Part shown: positions 62,885 through 63,020 of the stretch, in pieces
How positions within the stretch are numbered: position 1 is the stretch's first letter
How the letters are laid out: each line of letters begins with the position of its first letter
Origin: RGIG2041 sp045537695
GTDB lineage: Bacteria; Bacillota; Clostridia; UBA1381; UMGS1253
DNA: 63,020 nt
Assembly: GCA_045537695.1 (NCBI GenBank)
Contig: JAZSQB010000014.1
Location: 1 to 63,020 of the forward strand
Reading direction: 5' to 3'
Notes under the pieces: model-generated
Database searches by the model: none
What the model saw: only the letters and a program-made list of their open reading frames with translations
Told to the model about the DNA's origin: nothing
Translations under genes and position numbers: made by a program

Positions 62885-63020
62885 CGCTAACCATGCCACC
62901 GTCCTCAATATCATCGCCGCCAAGGTTTACATACGGTTCATCCGGATTTTCAGGCGATTCATTGCCGGTATTACCCCCGCCGGTATTACCGCCACCGGTA
63001 TTACCCCCGCCGGTATTACC
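62868..63020 (-). CDS. 3' end of a GGGNT-repeat protein, cut by window edge
   Basis: Only the last 50 codons are visible, ending in TAA at 62868. The visible N-terminal part is three to four copies of Gly-Gly-Gly-Asn-Thr (15-bp DNA units), and the end is acidic: NESPENPDEPYVNLGGDD then GMVSDDDEW. The frame is intact across the repeat. Its stop overlaps the start of the kinase-like gene, so the two are coupled. It may be a surface or linker protein, or a precursor substrate of the kinase-like protein; the rest of the gene is needed to tell. Confidence 0.7.
   Translation of the reverse strand, partial: GNTGGGNTGGGNTGGGNTGNESPENPDEPYVNLGGDDIEDGGMVSDDDEW
62958..63020. repeat. 15-bp tandem repeat coding Gly-Gly-Gly-Asn-Thr
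   Basis: About four near-identical 15-bp units (consensus on the minus strand GGTAATACCGGCGGG) run to the window edge. Differences are synonymous third-base changes, so the repeat is kept at protein level. The number of units beyond the edge is unknown. Confidence 0.85.

Overview
This window looks like a chromosomal segment from a spore-forming, Gram-positive Clostridia-type bacterium, probably a gut Oscillospirales or Christensenellales relative; that placement is inferred from gene content. The evidence is spo0A, a gerW/ytfJ homologue and a BofA-like gene, Bacillus/Clostridium-type gene orders (rimP-nusA-ylxR-ylxQ-infB-rbfA; glmU-prs-pth-mfd-prsA; ylxM-ffh-rpsP-khpA-rimM-trmD; scpA-scpB-DUF2953-gerW), strong GGAGG ribosome binding sites, and a LexA box of the Firmicutes type in front of recA. 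I found no rRNA, tRNA, CRISPR array, transposase or phage gene. Most of the window is housekeeping sequence.

Layout. (1) 1-23.9 kb, nearly all minus strand: a GH116/DUF608-like protein, rodA, a beta-lactamase-fold serine hydrolase, the scpAB/DUF2953/gerW cluster, a site-2-type protease, prsA, mfd, pth, prs, glmU, then ribF-truB-nrnA-rbfA-infB-ylxQ-ylxR-nusA-rimP, read from a promoter at about 24.0 kb. (2) 24.1-26.4 kb: a class A penicillin-binding protein on the plus strand. (3) 26.4-31.4 kb: an AT-richer block with a damaged-looking Lrp/AsnC regulator, a FAD/Rieske oxidoreductase, aspA and a divergent LysR regulator, bounded by strong terminators. (4) 31.6-35.0 kb: femX-like, alr and prfA. 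(5) 35.0-36.9 kb: a small XRE regulator, a BofA-like gene, a DUF2508 gene and spo0A. (6) 37.0-50.2 kb, plus strand: methyltransferase, ecfA1-ecfA2-ecfT, truA, DUF5711, cvpA, rho, a cysteine desulfurase, thiI and cinA, then LexA-controlled recA and an exonuclease. (7) 50.3-55.3 kb, minus strand: alkD, ttcA, trmD, rimM, khpA, rpsP, ffh, ylxM. (8) 55.5-56.6 kb: a gene remnant fused to an esterase gene. (9) 56.7-61.8 kb, minus strand: a cdaR-like regulator, ftsE, ftsX, envC-like and ctpA. (10) 62.1-63.0 kb: an HPr-kinase-like P-loop protein and the cut-off end of a GGGNT-repeat protein.

Several groups work together. RodA, the class A PBP, FemX, alanine racemase, FtsEX, the EnvC-like factor and GlmU all serve peptidoglycan synthesis and remodelling. 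The cysteine desulfurase next to thiI can supply its sulfur. RecA and the adjacent exonuclease probably share SOS control.

No clearly new multi-gene system is visible. The strongest oddities are a GlmU whose uridyltransferase catalytic loop is replaced at the essential Gly, Arg and Lys positions, an FtsE with altered signature and D-loop motifs, a family of small hairpin repeats flanked by CTACA, and the kinase-like/repeat-protein pair cut by the right edge.
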